Counted from the first letter of the stretch, positions 1-7,234 are shown. The stretch: 27,632 nucleotides of DNA from Pseudomonadota bacterium (GCA_023428425.1 JAEYYP010000164.1:1-27632); one strand, 5' to 3'. Notes: generated by a model not told the origin, from the letters alone. A program made the numbers and translations.

Positions 1-3
1 GAT

Positions 4-49
4 CTCCACCGCAAAGCGGGGGAGGGGGACCAGCCGCAGGCTGGTGGAG
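4..49. repeat. REP-like compound hairpin repeat
   Basis: This GC-rich element just past the 3' end of lemA holds two small hairpins. One has arms CCGC/GCGG at 9-12 and 16-19. The other has arms CCAGCC/GGCTGG at 30-35 and 39-44. Outer arms CTCCACC (4-10) and GGTGGAG (43-49) enclose them. Its composition resembles the dispersed intergenic palindromes common in Hyphomicrobiales genomes. It may also help end lemA transcription. The family assignment is inference, because copy number cannot be seen from one window. Confidence 0.55.
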
Positions 50-82
50 GGGGCGTCGACGACCACGGCGCGAACCACCCCT

Positions 83-640
83 CTAGAACTTCACCGACGG
101 CACCGCCCGGTCTGCCTCGTTCTCCAGCTCGAAATACTGGTCCTTCTCGAATTTGAACGCGTTGGCGATGACGTTCTGCGGGAAGCTCTCGACCGAGGTG
201 TTCAGGTTTCGCACCGCGCCATTGTAGTAGCGGCGGGCGAGCTGGATCTCGTCCTCGACGCCGCGCAGTGCATCCTGGAACTCGAGGAAGGTGGTGTTGG
301 CCTTGAGGTCGGGATAGGCTTCGGCGATGGCGAGCAGTTTGCCGAGCGCGCCCGACAGGGCGCCTTCGAGCGCCGAGCGTTCGGCCGGGGTGCCGTTGGC
401 GCCTGCAGTCGCCGCGGCGCGGGCCTGTACCACCGCCTCGAGCGTGTCACGTTCGTGCCCCATGTAGCCCTTCACGGTTTCCATGAGGTTGGGGATCAGG
501 TCGGTGCGGCGCTTCAGCTGCACGTCGATGCCCGACCATCCTTCTTCCTTCAGCTGCCGCTTCGACACCAGGTCGTTGTAGAGAAAGATCGCATAGCCGA
601 TGACGGCCACGATAATGGCGAGAATGATCAGACCGGTCAT
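83..640 (-). CDS. lemA: LemA family protein
   Basis: This 185-residue protein is about the usual length of the LemA family. It starts with one hydrophobic segment (residues about 2-24, MTGLIILAIIVAVIGYAIFL). A helical domain follows, with the family-typical stretch QLKRRTDLIPNLMETVKGY at about residues 41-60 and the later segment ARRYYNGAVRNLN. LemA proteins are membrane-anchored, have helical domains facing away from the anchor, and lack an agreed molecular function. The start is well supported: GGAGG lies 5 bases before the ATG. The neighbouring gene on the window side is cut off, so a partner such as a TPM-domain or HtpX-like protein cannot be tested. rnhB is divergent from it. Confidence 0.93.
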   Translation of the reverse strand: MTGLIILAIIVAVIGYAIFLYNDLVSKRQLKEEGWSGIDVQLKRRTDLIPNLMETVKGYMGHERDTLEAVVQARAAATAGANGTPAERSALEGALSGALGKLLAIAEAYPDLKANTTFLEFQDALRGVEDEIQLARRYYNGAVRNLNTSVESFPQNVIANAFKFEKDQYFELENEADRAVPSVKF

Positions 641-769
641 GGAGCCCTCCCCGTTGGCGGCGCAAGCTTGTCACCGCGAAACCACGGCATCAACTGACTT
701 TGTTCGGCTGAACGCGTCATGAACAGGCAAGCGACTTGCCTTGATCCGGGCATTGGCGAAGCTTGGCGC

Positions 770-1426
770 ATGCGCGCCGATTCGTCTCCCGTCGTCCCGA
801 CAACGCCCGATCTCAAGCTGGAGCGCCGTGCCATCCGCAACGGTGCCACTCTCGTCGCCGGAGTCGACGAGGTCGGCCGCGGTCCGCTCGCGGGGCCCGT
901 CGTGGTGTCGGCGGTGGTGCTGAACCATCGCAGGGTGCCCGCCGGCCTCAACGATTCCAAGCAGCTCACCGAGGGGCAGCGCGAGGAACTCTACGAGAAG
1001 ATCATGGCCTCGGCTGTGGCAGTCTCGGTTGCCGTCGCACCGCCCAGCATCATCGAGAGGCTGAACATCCTCTGGGCCTCGATGTGGGCCATGCGCCAGG
1101 CGGTCCTGAACCTGCCGGTCAAGGTCGACTACGTGCTGGTCGACGGCAACACCCGGCCGAAGGACATGCTGTGGCCGACCGAACTGGTGGTGGGCGGCGA
1201 CGCCCGCTCGGTCTCCATCGCCGCGGCCTCCATCGTCGCCAAGGTCACGCGCGACCGCATGTGCCGGATCATGCATTGCGAAGAGCCGCATTTCGGCTTC
1301 GACAGCCACAAGGGCTATTCGGCCCCGGTGCATCTGAAGGCGCTGACCGAGTATGGTCCGGGGCGCCATCACCGCATGGACTTCGCCCCGTGCGCTGCCG
1401 CAAAGCTGCGGTCTGCAGCCGCCTAG
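770..1426 (+). CDS. rnhB: Ribonuclease HII
   Basis: RNase HII cleaves the RNA strand of RNA-DNA hybrids and removes single ribonucleotides misincorporated into DNA. The signature AGVDEVGRGPLAGPVV supplies the first catalytic Asp-Glu pair. It is followed by LNDSKQLT, the VLVDG strand with a further acidic residue, and SIVAKVTRDR. The C-terminal GYSAPVHLKALTEYGPGRHH is also typical. From ATG 770 the protein has 218 residues, close to family length. An in-frame ATG at 719 would add 17 residues. Neither start has a clear ribosome binding site, so the start is uncertain. The gene stands alone, divergent from lemA, and ends 10-15 bases before a REP-like repeat. Confidence 0.95.
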   Translation: MRADSSPVVPTTPDLKLERRAIRNGATLVAGVDEVGRGPLAGPVVVSAVVLNHRRVPAGLNDSKQLTEGQREELYEKIMASAVAVSVAVAPPSIIERLNILWASMWAMRQAVLNLPVKVDYVLVDGNTRPKDMLWPTELVVGGDARSVSIAAASIVAKVTRDRMCRIMHCEEPHFGFDSHKGYSAPVHLKALTEYGPGRHHRMDFAPCAAAKLRSAAA

Positions 1427-1440
1427 TTGAGCCGAGACGC

Positions 1441-1552
1441 CCCCCTCCCAACCTCCCCCACAAGGGGGGAGATGCCGCGTTGCGGTACCTGCGAAGCCGC
1501 GGAAACGAACGCCCTCTTCACCTCCCCCTTCATGGGGGAGGCCGGGAGGGGG
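1441..1552. repeat. REP-like nested inverted repeat
   Basis: Outer arms at 1441-1459 and 1534-1552 are complementary at 17 of 19 positions. They are CCCCCTCCCAACCTCCCCC and the reverse complement of CCCCCTCCCGGCCTCCCCC. Each side also forms a small hairpin of its own around ACAA and TTCAT loops, so the element can fold as two hairpins or one long arm. It lies between the rnhB stop and the ccrM promoter and could isolate one from the other. It looks like the C-rich/G-rich intergenic repeats frequent in this bacterial order. Confidence 0.65.
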
Positions 1553-1602
1553 CCGTCACGCCATCGAGCGATTGCAGGGTAAACCGTCGCCAACTCGACA
1601 CC

Positions 1603-1618
1603 TTAACCTTCCGCTAAC
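1603..1618 (+). promoter_or_regulatory. Imperfect CtrA box upstream of ccrM
   Basis: The sequence TTAA-CCTTCCG-CTAAC differs by one base from the CtrA consensus TTAA-N7-TTAAC. It lies 24 bases upstream of a perfect box, in the same orientation. Paired CtrA sites would allow cooperative binding ahead of ccrM. The match is seen directly; binding is inferred. Confidence 0.5.
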
Positions 1619-1626
1619 CCTCCCCC

Positions 1627-1642
1627 TTAAATCCCGTTTAAC
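1627..1642 (+). promoter_or_regulatory. Perfect CtrA box in the ccrM promoter
   Basis: TTAA-ATCCCGT-TTAAC matches the full CtrA consensus TTAA-N7-TTAAC. It ends about 50 bases before the ccrM ATG. CtrA-activated promoters usually carry the box over the -35 region. A weak -10 candidate TACTTG lies at 1661-1666, 18 bases downstream of the box, which would put the transcript start near 1673. CtrA activation of ccrM late in the cell cycle is established in Caulobacter and other alphaproteobacteria. Confidence 0.8.
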
Positions 1643-1692
1643 CCTAACAGCTTACAACCGTACTTGTTAGTTCTGCGTCAGGGTTCGAGTAC

Positions 1693-2826
1693 ATGTTGCG
1701 TACCGCGCGTACGGCCAATGCGGCCGATGCGGAGGGGAGCCGTTCGCTCCCCATCGACACCATCCTTGTGGGCGATTGCATCGACCACATGAATGCACTG
1801 CCGGCCGGGTCGGTGGATCTGATTTTCGCCGACCCGCCTTACAACCTGCAGCTCGAACAGGGCCTCACCCGGCCCGATCAGAGCAGGGTCGATGCCGTCG
1901 ACGACGACTGGGACAAGTTCCAGAGCTTTGCCCACTACGACCAATTTACCCGCGCCTGGCTGAAGGCGGCTCGCCGCCTCCTGAAACCGGATGGCGCCAT
2001 CTGGGTGATCGGCTCGTACCACAACATCTTCCGCGTCGGCACCGCGCTCCAGGACCTCGATTTCTGGATGCTCAACGACGTCATCTGGCGCAAGGCCAAC
2101 CCGATGCCGAACTTCCGCGGCACGAGGTTCACCAACGCCCACGAGACGCTGATCTGGGCGTCGAAGTCGCGCAGCAGCCGCCCGACCTTCAACTACGCGC
2201 AACTCAAGCTAGCCAATGACGACGTGCAGATGCGCTCCGACTGGCTGTTCCCGATCTGCACCGGCGGCGAGCGTCTCAAGGGCGACGACGACGAGAAACT
2301 CCACCCCACCCAGAAGCCTGAAGCGCTGCTCTATCGCGTGCTCTCGGCCACCACGAAGCCCGGCGACGTCGTGCTCGACCCGTTCTTCGGCACCGGCACC
2401 ACCGGCGCCGTGGCCAGGAAGCTCGGCCGTCACTTCATCGGCATCGAGCGTGAGGACACCTATATCGCCGGCGCGCTGAAGCGCATCGCCGCAATCCGGC
2501 CGCTCAGCGCCGAGACTGTCGAGACCGCAATCACCAAGCGCGCCGCGCCCCGCGTCGCCTTCGGCTCGCTGGTCGAAATGGGCCTCATCGCACCCGGCAC
2601 CGAACTCTACGACGACCGGCAGCGCTTCAGCGCGCTGGTGCGTGCCGATGGTTCGCTGGTCTCGGGCCAGCACATGGGCTCCATCCACCGGGTCGGCGCG
2701 CTGGTCCAGGGGGCGGAGGCCTGCAACGGCTGGACCTTCTGGCACGCCAACACGGACGGCAAGCTCGCTCCCATCGACATCTTCCGCGCCCAGGTGCGCG
2801 CCCAGATGGACCGCATTCCAGCCTGA
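1693..2826 (+). CDS. ccrM: Cell-cycle DNA adenine methyltransferase CcrM (GANTC)
   Basis: CcrM methylates adenine in GANTC and, in alphaproteobacteria, ties DNA methylation state to cell-cycle transcription. The order of motifs is that of a beta-class N6-adenine methyltransferase. The catalytic DPPYNLQL comes first (about residues 47-54), then WVIGSYHNIFRVG, then NPMPNFRGTRFTNAHETLIW. The SAM-binding DPFFGTGTTGAVARKLG lies at about 236-252. The C-terminal quarter (from about 285) matches the extra DNA-contact domain seen in CcrM, with SGQHMGSIHRVGALVQGAEA and the ending APIDIFRAQVRAQMDRI. Its 377 residues are slightly more than in Caulobacter, because of a longer N-terminus. A CAGGG about 9 bases before the ATG is a modest ribosome binding site. 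No restriction gene is adjacent, as expected for an orphan methyltransferase. Confidence 0.97.
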   Translation: MLRTARTANAADAEGSRSLPIDTILVGDCIDHMNALPAGSVDLIFADPPYNLQLEQGLTRPDQSRVDAVDDDWDKFQSFAHYDQFTRAWLKAARRLLKPDGAIWVIGSYHNIFRVGTALQDLDFWMLNDVIWRKANPMPNFRGTRFTNAHETLIWASKSRSSRPTFNYAQLKLANDDVQMRSDWLFPICTGGERLKGDDDEKLHPTQKPEALLYRVLSATTKPGDVVLDPFFGTGTTGAVARKLGRHFIGIEREDTYIAGALKRIAAIRPLSAETVETAITKRAAPRVAFGSLVEMGLIAPGTELYDDRQRFSALVRADGSLVSGQHMGSIHRVGALVQGAEACNGWTFWHANTDGKLAPIDIFRAQVRAQMDRIPA

Positions 2827-2855
2827 TCCGACCTCCAATCAACAGGCTGCCTTCG

Positions 2856-2884
2856 CCGCCGGCGCCTCGGAAGGGTGCCGGCGG
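2856..2884. terminator. Shared hairpin terminator between ccrM and hslO
   Basis: An 11-bp stem, CCGCCGGCGCC (2856-2866) with GGTGCCGGCGG (2874-2884, one G-T wobble), closes a 7-base loop. It sits in the 97-bp gap between two converging genes. There is no long T-tract on either side, so its strength as an intrinsic terminator is uncertain. Position and stability favour a bidirectional role. Confidence 0.6.
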
Positions 2885-2923
2885 TGTTCATTTGGGGAGG
2901 GCAGTCTTGCCTCGGGCGGCTCC

Positions 2924-3931
2924 TCAGTGCTGGTGGTCGTGGCCCTCGAACTCGTGCGGCTTGAAGTGGTAGTCGGCTGAGCAGAACTCGCACACCACCT
3001 CGATCTCGCCATCCACCACCATCTCGGCGCGCTCCTCGGCCGAAAAGTTGTTGCGCAGCATGGATTCGATGCGCTCGGCCGAACAGGTGCAGCGCTCTTC
3101 CATCGCCACCGGCTCGAAGACGCGGACGCCCGGCTCGTTGAACAGCCGGAACAGCAGGCGCTCGGAGCTGAGCTCTGGATCGGCCAGTTCCTCGTCGCCG
3201 ACCGTGCTCACATAGGCGCGCGCCGTCGTCCACTTGTCGTCCTCGACAAAGTGCTGGTCGGCCGTTTCCGGGTTGTCGTAGTCGCCGTCACCCGGCAGGT
3301 CCGGCATCACCGATTGCCCATGCGGCGGCAGATGCTGCACCAGCACACCACCGGCGCGCCAGTGGTGGCCGAGGCCGCGCACGGTGTGCTCGGCGACGGC
3401 GAGCCGCACCAGTGTAGGGATCTGCTCGGATTGCTGGAAATAGGTGTGCGCCACATCCTCCAGTGTGCCGCCATCCAGCGCCACGATGCCCTGGTAGCGC
3501 TCCATGTGCACGCCCTGGTCGATGGTCATGGCGAGGTGGCCCTTGCCGAGTAGTTGCGCCGGCTTGGTCTCGCCGCGCTCGATCGCCATCATCACCGCGT
3601 CGGCATCGAAGCGCGCATAGCCGCGCAGGCCGTCCGGCGCGTCGAGGTCGACGACGATCAGGTTCACCGGCCCGTCGGTCTGGGTCTGCAGGATGAAGCG
3701 GCCCTCGAATTTCAGCGACGAGCCGATCAGTGCGGCCAGCGTCACCGCCTCGCCGAGCAGGCGCGCCACGGGGGCAGGGTAGTTGTGGCGGGTGAGGATG
3801 GCATCGAGCGCCGGCCCGAGGCGCACCACGCGCCCCCGGCTGTCCAGCGCATCGACGGTGAACGGCACCACCACGTCGTCGCCCGATTCCGGACGGTCGA
3901 GGCCAAGGGTGCTCAGTTGCGTCTCAGTCAT
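2924..3931 (-). CDS. hslO: Redox-regulated chaperone Hsp33
   Basis: Hsp33 is a cytosolic holdase switched on by oxidation and unfolding, which release zinc from four cysteines. All four are visible near the C-terminus: C281 and C283 in CTC, and C314 and C317 in CEFC. The N-terminal chaperone fold shows LLGEAVTLAALIGSSLKFEG and GKGHLAMTIDQG. At 335 residues it is a little longer than the Escherichia coli protein, with an N-terminal extension and a His-rich tail (HDHQH). It follows argF by 89 bases on the same strand; argD-argF-hslO is a conserved order in this group and is probably cotranscribed. The ATG has only a weak upstream GGAA. Confidence 0.97.
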   Translation of the reverse strand: MTETQLSTLGLDRPESGDDVVVPFTVDALDSRGRVVRLGPALDAILTRHNYPAPVARLLGEAVTLAALIGSSLKFEGRFILQTQTDGPVNLIVVDLDAPDGLRGYARFDADAVMMAIERGETKPAQLLGKGHLAMTIDQGVHMERYQGIVALDGGTLEDVAHTYFQQSEQIPTLVRLAVAEHTVRGLGHHWRAGGVLVQHLPPHGQSVMPDLPGDGDYDNPETADQHFVEDDKWTTARAYVSTVGDEELADPELSSERLLFRLFNEPGVRVFEPVAMEERCTCSAERIESMLRNNFSAEERAEMVVDGEIEVVCEFCSADYHFKPHEFEGHDHQH

Positions 3932-4020
3932 CGAAATTCCGATCTCGCGGCTGTGCCGCCCCGAGGTCGGAGTGGCGCCGCGCTAGCTTGCGTTACGCAT
4001 GGTACGAGACCGCCCGAACC

Positions 4021-4950
4021 CTAGATGTTCTGGCGATCCTGGCCCAGCGCCCAGCACAGGATGGCCTTCTGGGCGTGGAGGCGATTTTCGGCTTCATCGA
4101 ACACCACCGATTGCGGCCCGTCGATGATCTCGTCGGTCACTTCGTCGCCGCGGTGCGCCGGCAGGCAGTGCATGAACAGCGCGTCCTTGTCGGCAAGTCC
4201 CATCAGATGGGCATTCACCTGGTAGGGTTTCAAGGCCCGCCGCCGCTCGGCGGCATCGGTGTCGCCCATCGACACCCACGTGTCGGTGATGATGAGGTCG
4301 GCGTCCTTAACCGCCTCCTCGGGGTCCTCGATCAGCTTCACCGCCGCTCCGGCCTTGCGGATATCGGCGAGCAGGTCCTTCTCCGGCGCATATTCCTCCG
4401 GCACCGCGATGGTCAGCTCGGCGCCGAACAGTTCGGCTGCGTTCACCCAGCTGGCGAGCACGTTGTTGCTGTCGCCCACCCAGGCGACCTTCGCACCCTT
4501 GATGTTGCCGCGATGCTCCTCGAACGTCATCACGTCAGCCATCACCTGGCACGGATGCGCGCGCCGCGTCAGCCCGTTGATCACCGGCACGGTCGCAGCT
4601 TCGGCGAGCTCCAGCAGGTCGGCGTGGGTGAGGATGCGGATCATGATCGCATCGACATAGCGGCTCATCACCTTGGCGGTGTCCGCGAGCGTTTCCTCGC
4701 GCGAAAGCTGCATCTCGGCGCCGGTGAGGAAGATCGTCTCGCCGCCCAGCTGCCGCATGCCCACATCGAACGACACGCGCGTCCGCGTCGACTGGCGCTC
4801 GAAGATCATCGCCAGCACCTTGTCCTTGAGGAGCAGCGGGCGGTCGCCCTTCTTCAGGCGCTCTTTCAGTTCCACCGCCTGGCTGAGCATGCCGCGGAGC
4901 GTCGTGGCGTCGAAATCGTCGAGATTCAGGAAATGCCTTGGGGTGGTCAT
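4021..4950 (-). CDS. argF: Ornithine carbamoyltransferase
   Basis: The enzyme joins carbamoyl phosphate and ornithine to give citrulline in arginine biosynthesis. The carbamoyl-phosphate loop STRTR is at residues 54-58. HPCQVMADV and the catalytic HCLPAHRGDEV motif near the C-terminus are present, together with the ornithine-contact region WVSMGD. At 309 residues the length is typical. AGGAGAGG a few bases before the ATG fixes the start. It lies 87 bases after argD and 89 bases before hslO, consistent with one operon. The anabolic role is inferred from the argD neighbour; a catabolic role (arcB) is less likely because no arginine deiminase genes are present here. Confidence 0.97.
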   Translation of the reverse strand: MTTPRHFLNLDDFDATTLRGMLSQAVELKERLKKGDRPLLLKDKVLAMIFERQSTRTRVSFDVGMRQLGGETIFLTGAEMQLSREETLADTAKVMSRYVDAIMIRILTHADLLELAEAATVPVINGLTRRAHPCQVMADVMTFEEHRGNIKGAKVAWVGDSNNVLASWVNAAELFGAELTIAVPEEYAPEKDLLADIRKAGAAVKLIEDPEEAVKDADLIITDTWVSMGDTDAAERRRALKPYQVNAHLMGLADKDALFMHCLPAHRGDEVTDEIIDGPQSVVFDEAENRLHAQKAILCWALGQDRQNI

Positions 4951-5037
4951 CAGACCTCTCCTCTTGTTGGCCTTGTTCGGATGGCCCGGCCGGGCATCGG
5001 CTGCTGTCCGATACCCTCGGGTTGTCCGGCAATCGGG

Positions 5038-6231
5038 TCAGGCAGTGGCCTTGTTCGCTTCGGCCTCGATGCTCTCGAACACGGCGGCGAGCTTGCCCAC
5101 CGCCAGTTCGATGTCCGCCTCGGTGACGACGAGCGGCGGCAACAGGCGCAGCACGTTCTCGTTGGCGGTCATCGCCAGCAGGTGATGCTCGTCGCGCAGT
5201 CGCGCCGCCACGTCGCGGACTGGGCTGGCAATGCGGATGCCGGCGAGCAGGCCCTTGCCGCGCAGCTCCAGCACCTGATTGGGAAAGCGCTGCGCCAGCT
5301 GCTGCAGGTGCCAGTTGAGGCGCTGGCCCATCTTCTCCACATGGTCGAAGAAGCCCGGCGCCAGCATGCGGTCGAGCACCGCGTTGCCGATCGCCGAGGC
5401 GAGCGGGTTGCCGCCATAGGTCGAGCCATGCGTGCCTGGCACCATGGATTTCGCTACCTCGCCCTTGGCGAGGCAGGCGCCGAGCGGGAAGCCCGCTCCG
5501 ATACCCTTGGCCACGGCCATGATGTCCGGCTCGATACCGCTGTGCATGTAGGCAAAGAACTTGCCCGTCCGCCCATAGCCGCACTGCACCTCGTCCAGCA
5601 CCAGCAGCATGTCGTGCTCGTCGCACAGCGCGCGTAGTCCGCGCATGTACTCTGCGGTCATCGCGGTGACTCCGCCTTCGCCCTGCACCGGCTCGATCAG
5701 GATAGCGCAGGTATTGGGGGTAATCGCCGCCTTCACTGCCTCGAGGTCGCCGGGTGCGACGTGCTTGAAGCCCTCAAGCGGCTTGCCGAAGCCCTCGAGG
5801 TAGTGCTCGTTGCCCGAGGCCGCGATCATGCCCATGGTGCGGCCGTGGAACGAGCCGGTGAAGGCGATCACCTCGTAGCGCTCCGGCTGGCCCTTGGCCC
5901 AGAAGTAGTGCCGCGCCGTCTTCACGGCGCATTCCACCGCTTCGGTACCCGAGTTGGTGAAGAACACCGCATCGGCGAAGGTGTTGTCCACCAGCCGCTG
6001 CGCCAGCCGCTCCTGCTCGGGAATGGTAAAGGTATTGGCAGTGTGCCACACCTTTTCGGCAGCCGCCTTCAGCGCCGCCACCATGTGCGGGTCGCCGTGG
6101 CCGAGAGCGTTCACTGCCACGCCGGAGTGGAAATCGAGGTACTCGGTTCCGTCCTGCGCGTACAATCGCACGCCCTCGCCCCGCTCGAAGGCGAGGTTGG
6201 ACCGGGCATACGTGCCGTACAGCGCAGACAT
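5038..6231 (-). CDS. argD: Acetylornithine aminotransferase
   Basis: This PLP-dependent class III aminotransferase converts N-acetylglutamate semialdehyde to N-acetylornithine. It often also serves as succinyldiaminopimelate aminotransferase for lysine and meso-DAP. Visible features are the FTNSGTEAVECAVKTAR cofactor region, the strand LLVLDEVQCGYGRTG, and the PLP lysine in MAVAKGIGAGFPLGA. The open frame runs upstream to 6498, but the true start is ATG 6231: AGGGG lies about 8 bases before it, and the protein then begins MSALYGTYARSNLAFERGEG, giving 397 residues like its homologues. The upstream frame contains a terminator-like hairpin rather than conserved protein. It heads the argD-argF-hslO group and is divergent from gcrA. 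Confidence 0.96.
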   Translation of the reverse strand: MSALYGTYARSNLAFERGEGVRLYAQDGTEYLDFHSGVAVNALGHGDPHMVAALKAAAEKVWHTANTFTIPEQERLAQRLVDNTFADAVFFTNSGTEAVECAVKTARHYFWAKGQPERYEVIAFTGSFHGRTMGMIAASGNEHYLEGFGKPLEGFKHVAPGDLEAVKAAITPNTCAILIEPVQGEGGVTAMTAEYMRGLRALCDEHDMLLVLDEVQCGYGRTGKFFAYMHSGIEPDIMAVAKGIGAGFPLGACLAKGEVAKSMVPGTHGSTYGGNPLASAIGNAVLDRMLAPGFFDHVEKMGQRLNWHLQQLAQRFPNQVLELRGKGLLAGIRIASPVRDVAARLRDEHHLLAMTANENVLRLLPPLVVTEADIELAVGKLAAVFESIEAEANKATA

Positions 6232-6299
6232 CTCAGTACCCCTTTCATGGGTCATTTCAGGGCCGGTTAAGGAAGTGTTGCAAAAGGCCCACAGAAACC

Positions 6300-6327
6300 A
6301 AAAACGCGCTGCGAAAGGCGGCGCGTT
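6300..6327 (-). terminator. Terminator-like hairpin in the argD leader
   Basis: Reading the minus strand, AACGCGC (6327-6321) and GCGCGTT (6309-6303) form a 7-bp stem with an 11-base loop. It ends in a run of T (complement of 6300-6304). It lies about 70 bases before the argD start and downstream of any argD promoter in the gcrA-argD gap. It may therefore act as an attenuator or release a short leader RNA. No leader peptide or known riboswitch could be recognised around it. Confidence 0.45.
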
Positions 6328-6465
6328 CAGGCTTTTCATATGCCTTTGTGGAGCGTTTAAGTCAACGGAGCCGCCCCAATCGCGCCCCAAGTGCCTGATT
6401 TGACTCAGGCTTCGCGGGAGCCAGACACGGCCCTGTGTTTTCCCCGTGTAAAACCCGCCCGACTC

Positions 6466-6495
6466 TTGATCCGGATTCCGCGACCCGTGTAAGAT
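6466..6495 (+). promoter_or_regulatory. Predicted sigma70 promoter of gcrA with GANTC in the spacer
   Basis: A -35 candidate TTGATC (6466-6471) and a -10 candidate TAAGAT (6490-6495) are separated by 18 bases. A GATTC lies inside the spacer at 6474-6478, and a GACTC abuts the -35 at 6461-6465. GANTC between -35 and -10 is the arrangement reported for GcrA-activated promoters. The transcript would start near 6502, leaving a leader of about 130 bases. Confidence 0.55.
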
Positions 6496-6507
6496 CAAGG
6501 TGTTGGA

Positions 6508-6523
6508 ACACGAGATATCGTGT
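6508..6523. repeat. Interrupted palindrome at the start of the gcrA leader
   Basis: ACACGA-GATA-TCGTGT has perfect 6-base arms around a 4-base centre. It lies about 6 bases past the predicted transcript start. It could be an operator for a dimeric repressor or a 5' hairpin stabilising the message. It matches no operator I recognise. Confidence 0.4.
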
Positions 6524-6634
6524 GGCGGACCAACCAGACCTACGATTTGTAGTGTTAAGTGCTGTCGTGTCAGCGGCAGCAGGGTTGATGGAGTCCGTCA
6601 GTAATCCTGAATGCGGTTAGGAGCTGGATTGTTG

Positions 6635-7234
6635 ATGGGCTGGACTGAAGAGCGCGTCGAGCTGCTCAAGAAACTTTGGCTTGAGGGGCTGAGCGCCAGC
6701 CAGATCGCCAGTGTTCTCGGCGAAGGCGTTACCCGCAATGCGGTCATCGGCAAGGTGCACCGGCTCAAGCTGAGCGGTCGCGCCAAGCCGGCCAGCACGG
6801 CGCCGCGTGTGCGCCAGGCCCCGCGCCCGGCCGCCCGCCGTGTCGCTTCGCCGTCTTCGAGCAGCGGTGTGCGCTCCAGCGGCGCCTTCGTCACCAGCAA
6901 CAGTGGCGGCGGCAGCAGCATGGGCGCTACCATGAAGTCGTCGACCCGGCCGATGGGCGGTGGCGGCGGCATGACCCAGGGCGCCACGGCGCTGAAGATG
7001 GACGAGGAATTCGCCGTCGAGATGGAGATGGCCCCGGCTGCGGCCGAGCTGTTCATCCCGGTCGACAAGCGCCTCAACCTGCTGCAGCTCAACGAGCACA
7101 CCTGCAAGTGGCCGATCGGCGACCCGCTGACCCCGGACTTCTACTTCTGCGGCGGCCACTCCGACGAGGGCAAGCCCTACTGCGAGTTCCACTCCCGCCG
7201 CGCCTACCACCAGATGGACAAGAAGAAGCGCTGA
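6635..7234 (+). CDS. gcrA: Cell-cycle regulator GcrA
   Basis: GcrA is a sigma70-binding transcription factor that activates promoters bearing methylated GANTC sites during S phase. The N-terminus MGWTEERVELLKKLWLEGLS and the following GVTRNAVIGKVHRLKLSGRA form the helix-turn-helix DNA-binding domain (residues about 1-48). A low-complexity linker rich in Ser, Gly, Ala and Pro follows (about 50-125). The C-terminal sigma-contact domain has CKWPIGDPLTPDFYFCGG and YCEFHSRRAYHQ. ATG 6635 is chosen over 6611 because homologues begin with M-x-W-T and AGGAG lies 11 bases before it; this gives 199 residues. The Gly-rich linker (GGGSSMG, GGGGGM) makes it somewhat longer than the usual 170-180 residues. 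It ends at a strong terminator. Confidence 0.97.
   Translation: MGWTEERVELLKKLWLEGLSASQIASVLGEGVTRNAVIGKVHRLKLSGRAKPASTAPRVRQAPRPAARRVASPSSSSGVRSSGAFVTSNSGGGSSMGATMKSSTRPMGGGGGMTQGATALKMDEEFAVEMEMAPAAAELFIPVDKRLNLLQLNEHTCKWPIGDPLTPDFYFCGGHSDEGKPYCEFHSRRAYHQMDKKKR

Larger units (their letters stand above)
6402..6595. promoter_or_regulatory. Cluster of four GANTC (CcrM) sites upstream of gcrA
   Basis: GACTC occurs at 6402-6406 and 6461-6465, GATTC at 6474-6478 and GAGTC at 6591-6595, all inside the 403-bp argD-gcrA gap. At about 65 percent GC roughly one such site would be expected in that length by chance. GANTC is the CcrM target, and GcrA acts at promoters bearing methylated GANTC, so this is a likely epigenetic control region. 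Confidence 0.7.

Noticed and set aside
3988..5637. Plus-strand open frame of 549 codons opposite argF-argD
   Set aside because: It is antisense to two intact, motif-bearing enzymes, with no domain of its own.
6232..6498. N-terminal extension of argD
   Set aside because: A clear AGGGG precedes ATG 6231, homologous length fits, and the upstream part holds a terminator-like hairpin and GANTC sites.
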